Source: Nymphaea colorata
Lineage: Eukaryota > Streptophyta > Magnoliopsida > Nymphaeales > Nymphaeaceae
Direction of reading: 5' to 3'
Assembly: GCF_008831285.2 (NCBI RefSeq)
Contig: NC_045138.2
Coordinates: 18,197,934 to 18,261,933 of the forward strand
DNA length: 64,000 nucleotides
Of the stretch, positions 33,359 to 46,535 are shown in pieces; position 1 is the first letter of the stretch; each line of letters starts with the position of its first letter. A model generated the notes under the pieces. The model searched no databases and had not been told where the DNA came from. It saw only the letters and a list, made by a program, of their open reading frames with translations. A program made the translations under genes and the position numbers.

Positions 33359-34286
33359 GGTCCCACCAAATATGAGTATTTTTAATGATCTTAATTATAG
33401 AACAGAAGCAATCCCACGCTTGCCCCAAAAGAAAAATTATTAATGGGAGAAAATTTTCACAATCAATTTTAGCATAAATAATTACAAACATTTCCATGCC
33501 ATGCCAAAAGGATTCCCAAGAAAGATTAAACAACAATAACAAGCCCGAATGAAGTTAACATAAAGAATGTTTTATAACAAAATAGTTTTTATAAGTATCT
33601 TAAGTTTTAACATGTTTCTATTTTATTTGAAATAATTTTTTAAGAAAAAAATTAAAGGGTCTAGGTTTCATCCCTGACCTAAGTGTCTAGCTTCTATCAG
33701 TTTTTCTAAATATATGAGTGATGGGTAGAAGCCAGACCAATAGGTCAGGGACAAAAACCAAGCCCAATTAAATATGATATCTAAAGTGATTTTTTTAAAA
33801 TCTAACCTTACCAATATAACCCTAAGTATAAGTTGATGCAAAATGTATATTAAGTTAATCATTTCTGTGTTTTCAATAGTGTTTTTACAATGAGCAAAAA
33901 TGAATGGCTCATATATATATAATCATTTCTCTCCGTCTCTCCACACTCCCACACTCAAAAAGGACACCAGTCCCTTTGTTTTTAATACATTCTCTTTTTC
34001 TAGCTAACCTTATAAATGATCTTTAAATCTAAAATACCGGGAACTTATAAAAAAAATATGTTTTTTAATATGTAGATACAATTCTATAATTATTTTAATT
34101 TGCATTAATCATTTTGGTTTAACTCATCCTACATGTGTAGATATATGCAATGTGCCCAAGTTTCAAACCTGGTATTCTATACCAAAAAAAAAAAAACAAT
34201 GAAATCAAGTGAAGAAATATATCTATACAGCTTTTTAACAAATAAAATTATCATCTTATTGGAAAGGGAATAAAAGGAGATTAAGG
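33359..34286 (+). repeat. Repeat-unit flank leading into the array
   Basis: Matches 6370-7331 of the outlying unit. Non-coding. Confidence 0.7.
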
Positions 34287-34727
34287 TAACGATGTCAACG
34301 TCACCAATTTGGATTGGAGATATCCGACCAAACCATTCCGAAAAAAATTGGATATGGAAAAAAATTTAATCTCTAATTAAAAAATCAAATCGGACTTGGA
34401 TTTGAGAAATGACATATAATTGAATTCATATATACATAAATATATGATGGGATTTAAATATGGATTTGCATTGGATTTATTTTTAAACCAATATCATGTA
34501 TATAATTTTCTTACATTTTGAATGTAGGCCAAATTCGGCTAAAAAATTGGATTCAGATGTTTACATAAAATATTGGATTTGGATTGTGAAATCTGATTTC
34601 AAATTGAGATATGATTTTTTTCGTTTGAATTTCAATCTGAATTTGAATCCGAGAATGTGAACATCCAATAAAATGGATACAGTCAAGAGTACATATCTCA
34701 TTTGAATCTGATCTGTTGGCATCCCTA
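34287..34727 (+). mobile_element. Small hAT-like element 1 (copy b)
   Basis: Starts taacgatgtcaa, ends ttggcatcccta, and is flanked by gattaagg and gattaaag (7 of 8 alike). Same insertion as copies a, c and d, carried along by duplication of the surrounding unit. Confidence 0.8.
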
Positions 34728-35068
34728 GATTAAAGACATCGAACATCAATGAATAATATTGCACACAAAAATTGGGATAGTAATTACATTCAAAAGAAGG
34801 TGGACATGATTTCCAATAAAAAAAATTGTGAGAATTTTATTTAGTATCAAATCAGTTAAATTGTTTGTCAACATCTTGAGGGTATATATATATATATATA
34901 TACATGTATACTGAAATGAGATTCACTTTTAACAGACCAACCTAGGCCGTCCAACCCTGCACCACTACTAAAACCCCCTCCTTCCCCTCTTCAATAAAGC
35001 AGAGGGTTGCGTCAGTGTTTGACGTAGCGACAATACTATCAATTAGATACCCAGGTTCACCTCATATG

Positions 35069-35506
35069 TAGGGATGTCAATGTATTTGATTTGGATCAGA
35101 TGTCCAACAGAACCATTCCAAAAAATTTGGATATGAAGGAACATGTAATATCTGATTAAAAACATAGTTCGTATTTGGATTTAAGAAATGACATCTGATT
35201 GGATTCAGAGACAAATTCAGATATAAATAAATGTCCTATTAGATATGGATTCAGATCAAATTATTATTTTTTAACTTATATCCCATATCCGATACTCTTA
35301 CATTTTTAAAGCTGGCCAAATTCGGTTCAAAATTTAGACTTGGACATAAATGTAACATTTAGATTCAAATTACGAAATTGCTTTTCAGGTTCAAATGCAG
35401 ATGTGGCTTTTTTTAGTTTGTATTGGGATGTGAGTTTGAAAATATCTGCAAAATCAGATACGGTTAAAGGTATATTTGAGTTGAATCCAATCAGTTGACA
35501 TCCCTG
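35069..35506 (+). mobile_element. Small hAT-like element 2 (copy b)
   Basis: Ends tagggatgtcaa and ttgacatccctg. The flanks are ctcatatg and ttcataca, which differ by three transitions and can both derive from ctcatacg by CpG decay. 438 bp, non-coding. Confidence 0.7.
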
Positions 35507-36511
35507 TTCATACACCACAAAGATATAATGCTGGCTAATGATGGAAGACCTTAGGACAATAAATAAAGGTAAAACTAAAAGATAATTTATCAATATTTTC
35601 ATTTAGTAATGAAATCTTATTAAAATTAGAAATAAAAAGGTAAGAATAGAACATAATTTATGTATCTTTTCACTTAGAAAAGAAATCTTATTAGAACTTG
35701 GAAATAAAAAATATAGGATTAAAAATAATTTTTTCATCTTTCATTTAGGAAAGAAATCTTATTGACAATTGGAATTCTACAAACTGGTGATACACATATA
35801 AAATGGAAAATCCACCCTTGGCACCACCACTATCCACGGGGATGATAGAGAATCCTAAGCTTCTTAGGACATTCATCCACAAATCTACTCCATTCTCCCT
35901 TTAAATATTTTATTTAAAGTGTTTTTTTTTTAAATCAAACTAACTTACCAATGTGATCTTAAAAATAGGTTGAGGCGGCGGTCCACCTGTTTTAATAGTG
36001 CTATATAATATGCAAAAATGAGTTGGTCTCAAAGCATCTACTTTTCGTAAAAAAAAATCGATACTTTTCATAAAAACAACTTGATTCAAAACATGTTTTA
36101 TGTCGAAATAGTTTTCATAATTATATTAGGATGTTTATCTTTTATTTAAGATAACTTTTAGCAAAATAGAAAAGGGTCTAACAATTGTACTCCAATCTAT
36201 GGTGTGGCTGACAACCAGTTTTATCGGGCCTGGTTTCTTTCGTGTATTAACCGGTGTTGCAGTTTAGATGATCTTGAAGCTAGCCCTGGATTGTTTATGT
36301 CATTTATGGTTTATTCCGAACGACGGGCAAGATCGGGTGTAGCTCATACGAGGCGAGTATGTAGAGTACTTAGAATCAATTGGAAAAAATTAATCCTGCC
36401 TATGGTGAGGCGGCAGTCCAGTTTAATTGGCCCCGGTTTCTTTCATGTAGTAACTGGTGTTGCAGTTTAGCTGAGCCAAAAGCCAGCCCTGGATTGTTCA
36501 TCCTGTTCCTA

Positions 36512-37222
36512 AAGAAGGTTCATATCATTGAAGTTCACTACCTTTTGTTCCATCCGACTTGGATTCATTGTGACTTGATTTCTAGATTCGGAGCTAACTA
36601 ATATGAAGTTTAGCTTTATCTAAGGCACATGTTGAGTCAGAAGTTTCCTCAACAACAATTAGGTGTTCCATGGCCAATAGAACCTCAACACTTTGAGCAC
36701 GATTCTTATTCGAAATGGACATCAAACTATCTGGCATGACCCTCTTCCTGAGTTGATGCTCTTTGGTCATGTGTTCTTCTTCCTTTGGTTGGCTGGAAAT
36801 CCGGATAGCAATCCCTGCATTACTTTTGTGAGTGGATACTAAAAACAACTTTTCAAGTAGCTTCCGATTGTGTAGTCAAGTTGTTCTCAGAATCCACACA
36901 GAAAAGTATTGCAGGGATTGCAATCTGGATTTCCGGCGAACAAATGCCAGAAGAACACATGACCAAAGAGCATCAAATCAGGAAGAGGGTCATGCCAGAT
37001 GGCTTGATGTCCATTTCAAAGAAAAATCGTGCTCAAGAAGAAGTGTTGAGGTTTTATTGGCCATGGAACACCTAATTGTTGTTGAGGAAATTTGTGACTC
37101 GACATGTGCCTCAGATAAAGCAAAACTTTATCTCAGTTAGCTCCAAATCTAGAAATCATGTCACAATGAATCCAAGCTGGATGGGACAAAAGGAAGTGAA
37201 CTTCAATGATCTGAACCTTCTT
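36512..37222. repeat. 711-bp inverted repeat (hairpin A)
   Basis: The left arm (36,512 to about 36,851) is the reverse complement of the right arm (about 36,879-37,222) from aagaaggttc inward to aacaact/aagttgtt; the loop is about 27 nt and contains cttccgattg. A transcript across it would form a duplex of about 340 bp. Arms differ at scattered sites and by a few bases near ttgagcacga. Confidence 0.9.
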
Positions 37223-37902
37223 CAAGAAGAAGATTTGAAAAATATCTTCTTTCTGTGTGGAGACCCAAATAAGAATTAGATAGATTTGCTTTATGTGGAA
37301 TCTTTTCCTATTCACATGGTTCTCCTTGTTTATATATTGTAAGATAATCGTTTCTTCTCTGGTTATTGTAAGGCGTATCTTAAAGAGAGAGGCATGCGAT
37401 AAGGGAAAAGCAAGTCGTTTAAATTTAACTATTCTGTCTTCCCTCTTTAAGTAATAAAGGTCAGGAAATTTTATGTTTATTTCAAAAAGTAAACTCAAAA
37501 TTGTATTTGGTAATTAATATATTATTGCCGTTATAGTAACCTTTAAAAATTTTAATAAGTTTTATTTGAGGTTTTAATCGGGAGATTTCGTGTCCTAGAT
37601 CCCTGACCAAGTTTCTGTGTTGAAATTTTTACGTGCCGAACTCGGGTCAAGCATTGATGGCTGGTCCGTACTTATATCGGTAAGACTTAAGAGGCAGGCC
37701 TTGATGTGCACAGTTAAACTACATACTGCTGTGCATACGGGGTAGGATGAGCCCGACATCTCAACATTCTCACAAATATATCTGTTCGACTTATTTAACA
37801 GTCCGACATCGAACGGTTTTTTGACAAATAAGGCACAGGGTTGCATCTGTGTTTGACGTAGCGACAACACTATCAATTACATACCGAGGTTCACCTCATA
37901 TG

Positions 37903-38339
37903 TGGGGATGTCAATGTATTTGATTTGGATCAGATGCCCAACAGAGCCATTCCAAAAAATTTGGCTATGAAGGAGAATTTAATACCTGATTAGAAACAAG
38001 GTCATGTTTGGATTTAAGAAATGACATGTGATTGGATTCAGATACAAATTTAGATATAAATAAACATCCTATTAGAGACGGATTCAGATCAAATAATTTT
38101 TTTTAAACTTATATCTCATATCCGATACTCTAACATTTTTTAAGCTGGTCAAATTTGGTTCAATATTCAGATTTGGTTATAATTGTAACATTTAGATTCA
38201 GATTATGCAATCGGTTTCCAGGTTCGAATTCAGACGTGACTTTTCTAAGTTTGAATTACGATGTGAGTTTGTAAATATCTACAAAATTGGATATGGTTAA
38301 AGGTATATTTGAGTTGAATATGATCAGTTGACATCCCTG
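37903..38339 (+). mobile_element. Small hAT-like element 2 (copy c)
   Basis: Left end tggggatgtcaa, right end ttgacatccctg; flanks ctcatatg and ttcgtaca. Non-coding. Confidence 0.65.
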
Positions 38340-39342
38340 TTCGTACACCACAAAGATATAATGCTGGTCAACAATGGAAGATCTTAGGACAATAAATAAA
38401 GGTAAAACTAAAAGTTAATTTATCAATATTTTCATTTAGTAATGAAATCTAATTAAAATTGGAATTAAAAAGGTAAGAATACAACATAATTTATGAATCT
38501 TTTCATTTAGAAAATAAATCTTATTAGAACTTGGAAATTAAAAATGTAGGATTAAAATCAACCTATTCATCTTTCATTTAGGAAAGAAATGTTATTGACA
38601 ATTGGAATTCAACAAACTGATGATACACATATAAAATGGAAAATCCACTGATGGCACCACCACTATTCATGGGGATGATAGAGAATCCTAAGCTTCTTGG
38701 GGCACTCATCCGTAGATCTACTCCATTCTCCCTTAAAATATTATATTTAAAATGTTTTTTTTTGAAATCTAACTAACTTACCAATGTGATCTTAAAGATA
38801 GTTTGAGGAGGCGGTCCACCTGTTTTAGCAGTGCTCTATAATAAGGAAAAATGAGTCGCTCTCAAAGCATCACCATTTTGGTAAAAAAAAAAAAAGATAT
38901 TCTTCATAAAAGTAACTTGATTCAAAACATGTTTTATATCAAAGTAATTTTCATAATTATATAAGGATGCTTATCTTTTATTTAAGATAACCTTTAGCAA
39001 AATATAAAAGGGTCTGACAATTGTACTCCAATCTGTGGTGAGGCGGCCGTCCAATTTAATCGGGCCTGGTTTCTTTCGTGTAGTAACTGGTGTTGCAGTT
39101 TAGATGAGCCTGAAGCTAGCCATGGATTGTTTATGTCATTTATGGTTTGTTCCCAATGACAGGCAAGATCAGGTGTAACTTAGGCGAGTATGTAGAGTAC
39201 TTAGAATCAATTGGAAAAAATGAATCCTGCCTATGGTGAGGCGGTCGTCCAGTTTAATTGGGCTTGATTTCTTACATTTAGTAACTCGTGTTGCAGTTTA
39301 GCTGAGCCAAAAGCGAGCCCTCGATTGTTTATCTTGTTCCTA

Positions 39343-40052
39343 AAGAAGTTTCATATAAATGAAGTTTACTACCTTTTGTTCCATCAGGCTTGGATTCACT
39401 TTGACCTGATTTCTAGATTTGGAGCTAACTGGGATAAAGTTGAGCTTTACCTAAGGCACACGTTGAGTCATAAGTTTCCTCAACAACAATTAGGTGTTCC
39501 ATGGCCAATAGAACCTCACACTTTGAGCACGATTCTTGTTTGAAATGGGCATCAAACTATCTGGTACGACCATCTTTCTGAGTCGATGCTCCTTGGTCAT
39601 GTGTTCCTCTTCCTTTGGTTGGCTGGAAATCCGGATAGGAATCCCTGCACTGCTTTAGTGTGTGGATACTAAAGACAACTTTTCAAATAGCTTCCGATTG
39701 CGTAGTCAAGTTGTTTTCAGTATTCACACACAAAAGAAATGCAAGGATTGCAACCGCGATTTCCGGAAAATCAATGGCCGAAGAACACATGACCAAAGAG
39801 CATCAAATTAGGAAGAGGGTGATGCCAGATAGTTTGATGTCCATTTCAAACAACAATCGTGCTCAACAAAAAGTGTTGAGGTTCTATTGGCCATGGAACA
39901 CCTAATTGTTGTTGAGAAAATTTCTGACACAACGTGTGCCTCAGATAAAGCTAAACTTTATCTCAGTTAGCTCCAAATGTAGAAATCTTGTCACAATGAA
40001 TCCAAGCCAGATGGAACAAAAGGAATTGAACTTCAATGATATGAACCTTCTT
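39343..40052. repeat. 711-bp inverted repeat (hairpin B)
   Basis: Homologous to hairpin A over its whole length with the same loop region (cttccgattgcgtagtc). The right arm contains an 81-codon frame (39,660-39,905) that recurs in the other copies. Confidence 0.9.
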
Positions 40053-40769
40053 TGAGAAGAAGATTTGACAAATATCTTCTTTCAGTGAGGAGACCAAATA
40101 AGAATTGGATAGATTTGGTTTATGTGGAATCTTTTCCTATTCACATAGTTCTCCTTGTTTATATATTGTAAGATAATTGTTTCTTCTCTGGTAATTGTAA
40201 GGTGTATCTTAAAGTGAGAGACTTTCGATAAGGGAAAATCAAGTCGTTTAAATTTAACTTTTCTGTCTTCCCACTTTAAGAAATAAAGGTCAGGAAATTT
40301 TATGCTCATTTTGAAAAGTAAACTCAAAATTGTAGTTGGTAATTAATATATTATTGTTGTTATAATAACCATTAACAATTTTAATAAGTTTTATTTGAGG
40401 TTTTAATTGGGAGATTTGGGTTGTTGTAGAATGCGGGTACAACATTACTCGGGTCGGGTCCCAGATCCCAGACCAAGTTTCTGTGTTGAAATTTTAACGT
40501 GTCGAACTCGCGTCAGGCCTTGACGGGCTGGTCCGAACATATATCGTTAAGACCTAAGAGGCAGGGCTTGATGTGCACAGTTATACTACATAGTGTCGTC
40601 CATATAGGATAGTATGAGCCCGACATCTCAACATTTTCACTAATATATCTCTTTGACTTATTTAACAGTCTGACATCGAACTGTTTATTGACAAATAAGG
40701 CACAGGGTAGCATCCGTGTTTGATGTAGCGACAACACTATCAATTAGATACCAAGGTTCACCTCATATG

Positions 40770-41117
40770 TAGGAATCTCAATGTATTTGATTTGGATCAG
40801 ATGTTCAACAGAACCATTCCAAAAAATTTGGATATGAAGGAAAATTTAATATCTGATTAAAAAAACAGATCATATTTGGATTTAAGAAATGACATCTGAT
40901 TGGATTCAGATACAAATTCAGATATAAATAAATATACTATTACATACGGATTCAGATCAAAATATTTTTTTAAACTTATTTTCCATATCCGATACTCTTA
41001 CATTTTTAAAGCTGGTCAAATTCGGTTCAAAATTCAGATTTTCATATAAATGTAACATTTAAAAACAGATACGATTAAAGGTATATTTGAGATGAATCCA
41101 ATCAGTTGACATCCCCA
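40770..41117 (+). mobile_element. Small hAT-like element 2 (copy d, internally deleted)
   Basis: 348 bp; about 90 bp are missing after aatgtaacattta compared with full copies. Ends taggaatctcaa and ttgacatcccca, right flank ttcataca. Confidence 0.65.
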
Positions 41118-41300
41118 TTCATACACCACAAGGATATAATGCTGGCTAATAATGTATAGATATATGCAATGTGCCCAAGTTTCAAACCTGGTATTCTATA
41201 CCAAAAAAAACAATGAAATCAAGTGAAGAAATATATCTATATAACATCTTAACAAATAAAATTATCATCTTATTTGAAAGGGTAAAACAGGAGATTAAGG

Positions 41301-41741
41301 AAAGGATGTCAATGTGTCCAATTTGGACTGGGGATATCCGAACAAACCATTCCGAAAAAAATTGGATATGGAAAAAAAATTAATATCTAATAAAAAAATC
41401 AAATCAGATTTGTATTTGAGAAATGACATATAATTGACCTCATATATACATAATATAAAGTGGGATTTAAATATGGATTTTTATTGGATTTATTTTTAAA
41501 CCAATATCATGTATCTAATTCTCTTACATTTTGAATGTAGGCCAAATTCGGTAAAAAAGTTGGATTCAGATGTTTATATAAAATATTGGATTAGGATTGT
41601 GAAATCTGATTTCAAATTGAGATATGATTTTTCTTCGTTAGTATTTCAATCTGAATTTGAATCCGAGAATGCGAACATCCAATAAAATAGATACAGTCAA
41701 GAGTATATATCTCATTTGAATCCGATCTGTTGGCATCCCCA
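41301..41741 (+). mobile_element. Small hAT-like element 1 (copy c)
   Basis: Flanked on both sides by identical gattaagg (41,293-41,300 and 41,742-41,749), a perfect 8-bp target duplication. Ends aaaggatgtcaa and ttggcatcccca. Non-coding. Confidence 0.88.
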
Positions 41742-41901
41742 GATTAAGGACATCGAACATCAATGAATAATATTGCACAAAAAAATTGTGATTTAATTAT
41801 TTTCAAAAGGCATGATGAAGGTGGACATGATTTCCAATAAAAAAAATTATGAGAACTTTACTTAGTATCAAATCAGTTGAATTGTTTGTCAACATCTTGT
41901 G

Positions 41902-41933
<32 letters not shown>

Positions 41934-41983
41934 CTGTAATGACATTCACTTTTAACTGACCAACCTAGGATGTCCAACCCTCC

Positions 41984-43089
41984 AACACAACTTGTGTTGC
42001 CATTCACAAATCTAATTGCATGAGAACTAAAACCCCCTCCTTCCCCTCACCAATAAGGCAGAGGGTTGCATATGTGTTTGACTTAGCGACAAAACTATCA
42101 ATTAGATAACCAGGTTCACCTCATATGTAGGGATGTCAACGTATTTGATTTGGATAAGATGTCCAACAGAACCAATCCAAAAAATTTGGATATGAAGGAA
42201 AATTTAATATCTGATAAAAAAAAACATTTCCTATTTGGATTTAAGAAATGATATCTGATTGGATTCAGATACAAATTCAGATATAAATAAATGTCCAATT
42301 AGATATGGATTCAGATCAAATTATTTTTTTTAAACTTATATCCCATATCCGATACTCTTACATTTTTAAAGCTGGCCAAATTCGGTTCAAAATTTAGATT
42401 TGGACACAATTGTAACATTTAAATTCAGATTATGAAATTGGTTTTCAGGTACGAATTCAGATGTGACTTTTTTTAGTTTGAATTAGGATGTGAGTTTAAA
42501 AATATCTGCAAAATCAGATACAATTAAAGGTATATTTCAGTTGAATCTGATCAGTTGACATCTCTGTTTATACATCACAAAGATATAATACTGGCTAATA
42601 ATGGAAGACCTTAGGAAAATAAGTAAAGGTAAAACTAAAACATAATTTATCAATATTTTCATTTAGTAATGAAATCTTATTAAAATTGGAAATAAAAAGG
42701 TAAGAATAGAACATAATTTATGTATCTTTTCATTTAGAAAAGAAATCTTATTAGAACTTGGAAATATAAAATATAGGATTAAAAATAATTTATTCATCTT
42801 TCACTTAGGAAAGAAATCTTAGGTACAATTGGAATTCTACAAACTGGTGATACACATATAAAATGGAAAATCCACCCTTGGCACCACCACTATTCATAGG
42901 GATGATAGAGAATCCTAAGCTTCTCGGGGCATTCATCCATAGATCTACTCCATTCTTCCTTTAAATATTATATTTAAAGTGTTTTTTTTATTTAAATAAC
43001 TTACCAATGTGATCTTAGAGATAGGTTCAGGCAGCCGTCCTCCTGTTTTAATAGTGCTATATAATATGCAAAAATGAGTTGCTCTCAAA
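41984..43089 (+). repeat. 1.1-kb tandem duplication, first copy
   Basis: Runs from cacaacttgtgttgccattc to gagttgctctcaaa and is repeated at once from 43,090. It contains the anchor and small element 2. The junction caaacacaacttg lies between sequences that share only a few bases. Confidence 0.9.
42128..42566 (+). mobile_element. Small hAT-like element 2 (copy e)
   Basis: Ends tagggatgtcaa and ttgacatctctg. Nearly identical to the copy at 43,232 because both lie in the 1.1-kb duplication. Confidence 0.65.
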
Positions 43090-44195
43090 CACAACTTGTG
43101 TTGCCATTCACAAATCTAATTGCATGAGAACTAAAACCCCCTCCTTCCCCTCACCAATAAGGCAGAGGGTTGCATATGTGTTTGACGTAGCGACAAAACT
43201 ATCAATTTGATAAGCAGGTTCACCTCATATGTAGGGATGTCAACGTATTTGATTTGGATAAGATGTCCAACAGAACCAATCCAAAAAATTTGGATATGAA
43301 GGAAAATTTAATATCTGATAAAAAAAACATTTCCTATTTGGATTTAAGAAATGACATCTGATTGGATTCAGATACAAATTCAGATATAAATAAATGTCCA
43401 ATTAGATATGGATTCAGATCAAATTATTTTTTTTAAACTTATATCCCATATCCGATACTCTTACATTTTTAAAGCTGGCCAAATTCGGTTCAAAATTTAG
43501 ATTTGGACACAATTGTAACATTTAAATTCAGATTATGAAATTGGTTTTCAGGTACGAATTCAGATGTGACTTTTTTTAGTTTGAATTAGGATGTGAGTTT
43601 GAAAATATCTGCAAAATCAGATACAGTTAAAGGTATATTTCAGTTGAATCTGATCAGTTGACATCTCTGTTTATGCATCACAAAGATATAATACTGGCTA
43701 ATAATGGAAGACCTTAGGAAAATAAGTAAAGGTAAAACTAAAACATAATTTATCAATATTTTCATTTAGTAATGAAATCTTATTAAAATTGGAAATAAAA
43801 AGGTAAGAATAGAACATAATTTATGTATCTTTTCATTTAGAAAAGAAATCTTATTAGAACTTGGAAATATAAAATATAGGATTAAAAATAATTTATTCAT
43901 CTTTCACTTAGGAAAGAAATCTTAGGTACAATTGGAATTCTACAAACTGGTGATACACATATAAAATGGAAAATCCACCCTTGGCACCACCACTATTCAC
44001 AGGGATGATAGAGAATCCTAAGCTTCTCGGGGCATTCATCCATAGATCTACTCCATTCTTCCTTTAAATATTATATTTAAAGTGTTTTTTTTTATTTAAA
44101 TAACTTACCAATGTGATCTTAGAGATAGGTTCAGGCAGCCGTCCTCCTGTTTTAATAGTGCTATATAATATGCAAAAATGAGTTGCTCTCAAAGC
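43090..44195 (+). repeat. 1.1-kb tandem duplication, second copy
   Basis: Differs from the first copy by only a few bases (for example length of an A run near 43,320). It is the youngest visible event in the array. Confidence 0.9.
43232..43669 (+). mobile_element. Small hAT-like element 2 (copy f)
   Basis: Ends tagggatgtcaa and ttgacatctctg; left flank ctcatatg. Confidence 0.65.
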
Positions 44196-44661
44196 ATCAA
44201 CATTTTGGTAAAAAAAAATTGATATTTTTCATAAAATCAGCTTGATACAAAACATGTTTTATATCAAAATAATTTTCATAAATACATTAGGATGTTTATC
44301 TTTTATTTAAGATAACTTTTAGCAAAATAGAAAAGGGTCTAACAATTGTACTCCAATCTATGGTGAGGCTGCCATCCTGTTTAATCGGGCCTGGTTTCTT
44401 TCGTGTAGTAATGGGTGTTGCAGTTTAGATGATCCTGACACTAGCCCTGGATTGTTTATGTCATTTATGGTTTGTTCCCAACAACGGGAGAGATCAGGTG
44501 TAGCTTATACGAGGCGAGTATGTAGAGTACTTAGAATCAATTGAAAAAATTGTATGCTGCCAAAGGTGAGGCGGCAGTCCAGTTTAATTGAAGTTTATGT
44601 GGTAACTGGTGTTGCTGTTTATCGGAGACAAAACGAGCCCTGGATTATTATCTTGTTCTTA

Positions 44662-45372
44662 AAGAAGGTTCATATAATTGAAGTTCACTTTCTTTTGTTC
44701 CATCCGGCTTGGATTCATTGTGACATGATTTTTAGATTTGGAGCTAACTGAGATCAAGTTTAGCTTTGTCTAAGGCACACGTTGAGTCAGACATTTCCTC
44801 AACAACAATTAGGTGTTCCATGGCCAAAAGAACCTCAACACTTTGAGCACGATTCTTGTTTGAAATGGACATCAAACTATCTGGCATGACCCTCTTCCTG
44901 AGTTGGTGCTCTTTGGTCATGTGTCCTTCTACCTTTGGTCAGCTGGAAATCCGAATAGCAATCCTTGCACTGCTCTTGTGTGTGGATACTAAAAACAACT
45001 TTTCAAGTAGCTTCCGATTGCATAGTCAAGTTGTTTTCAATATCCACACAAAAAAGCAATGCAGGGATTGCAATCCGGATTTCCGACCAACCAATGGAAG
45101 AAGAACACTTGACCAAAAAGCATCAAATCAGGAAGAGGGTGATGCCAGATAGTTTGATGTCCATTTCAAACAAGAATCGTGCTCAACAAGAAGTGTTGAG
45201 GTTCTATTGGCCATGGAACACCTAATTGTTGTTGAGGAAATTTCTGACTCAACGTGTGCCTCAGATAAGGCTAAACTTTATCTCAGTTAGCTTCAAATCT
45301 AGAAATCATGTCACAATGAATCCAAGCCGGATGGAACTAAAGGAATTGAACTTCAATGATATGAACCTTCTT
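44662..45372. repeat. 711-bp inverted repeat (hairpin C)
   Basis: Same arms and loop as hairpin A (cttccgattgcatagtc loop). The right arm holds the 86-codon frame 44,965-45,225. Confidence 0.9.
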
Positions 45373-46095
45373 TAAGATGAAGATTTGACAAGTATCTTCT
45401 TTCTTTGAGGAGACCAAAATAAGAATTAGATAGATTTGGTTTATGTGGAATCTTTTCCTATTCACAGAGTTCTCCTTGTTTATTTATATATTGTAAGATG
45501 ATTGTTTCTTCTCTGGTTATTGTAAGGTGTACCTTAAAGAGAGAGACATGCGATAAGGGAAAAGCAAGTCGCTTAAATTAATCTTTTCTATCTTCCCTCT
45601 TTAAGATATAAAGGTCAGTAAATTTTATGTTCATTTCAAAAAGTAAACTCAAAATTGTATTTGGTAATAAATATATTATTGCCATTATAATAACCTTTAA
45701 CAATTTTAATAGGTTTTATTTGAGGTTTTAATTGGGAGATTCCTGTTGAAGTGGAATGTGGGCATAACATTACTCGGGTCGGGTCCTAGATCCCAGACCA
45801 AGTTTCTGTGTTGAATTTTTTACGTGTCGAGCTCTGGTCGGGCCTTGACGGGCTGGTCTGTACATATATCATTAAGACCTAAGAGGCAGGGCTTGATGTG
45901 CACAGTTATACTACATAGTGCCGTCCATATAGGATAGGATGAGCCCGACATCTCAAACATTTTCGCTAATATATCTCTTTGACTTATTTAACAGTCTGAC
46001 ATCGAACTGTTTATTGACAAATAAGGCACAGGGTTGCATCCGTGTTTGATGTAGCGACAACACTATCAATTAGATACCGAGGCTCACCTCATATG

Positions 46096-46535
46096 TAGGA
46101 AACTCAATGTATTTGATTTGGATCAGATGTTCAACAGAACCATTCCAAAAAATTTGGATATGAAGGAAAATTTAATATCTGATTAAAAAAACAGATCATA
46201 TTTGGATTTAAGAAATGACATCTGATTGGATTCAGATACAAATTCAGATATAAATATATATCCTATTAGAAACAGATTCAGATCAAATAATTTTTTTTAA
46301 ACTTATATCCCATATCTGATACTCTTACATTTTTTAAGGTGGTCAAATTTGGTTCAAAATTCAGATTTGGATATAATTTTAACATTTAGATTCAGATTAT
46401 ACAATTGGTTTCCAGGTGTTCGAATTCAGATGTGACTTTTCTTAGTTTGTATTACGATGTGAGTTTGAAAATATCTACAAAATCAGATAAAGTTAAGGGT
46501 ATATTTGAGTTGAATCCGATCAGTTGACATCCCTG
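46096..46535 (+). mobile_element. Small hAT-like element 2 (copy g)
   Basis: Left end taggaaactcaa, right end ttgacatccctg, right flank ttcataca. Confidence 0.65.

Larger units (their letters stand above)
34993..37826 (+). repeat. Array unit L1 (long unit, 2.83 kb)
   Basis: Begins at the anchor aataaagcagagggttgc followed by gacgtagcgacaatac. Order inside: small element 2, three variants of the tttagnaaagaaatct block, the ggcaccaccactat block, a twice-repeated block of about 190 bp with gggcctggtttctttc, then the 711-bp hairpin (36,512-37,222) and an AT-rich tail ending acagtccgacatcgaac. No coding sequence is recognised. Confidence 0.8.
37827..40693 (+). repeat. Array unit L2 (long unit, 2.87 kb)
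   Basis: Same order as L1: anchor at 37,827, small element 2 (37,903-38,339), the twice-repeated block (39,020-39,320), hairpin (39,343-40,052) and the tail with gggtcgggtccc and gacgggctggtcc words. Short frames only. Confidence 0.85.
40694..42051 (+). repeat. Array unit S1 (short unit, 1.36 kb)
   Basis: Anchor at 40,694, then small element 2 with an internal deletion. At about 41,155 the sequence jumps to the block that elsewhere precedes small element 1 (atatgcaatgtgcccaag), then small element 1, an AT run (41,906-41,933) and the ctccttcccctcaccaataagg edge. It carries no hairpin. The same structure recurs in S2 (48,882-50,314). Confidence 0.8.
43156..46019 (+). repeat. Array unit L3 (long unit, 2.86 kb)
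   Basis: Anchor at 43,156. Carries small element 2 (43,232-43,669), the repeated block (44,350-44,650, second half shortened to gaagtttatgtggtaac), hairpin (44,662-45,372) and tail. Its first 1.04 kb is the second copy of the 1.1-kb duplication. Confidence 0.85.
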
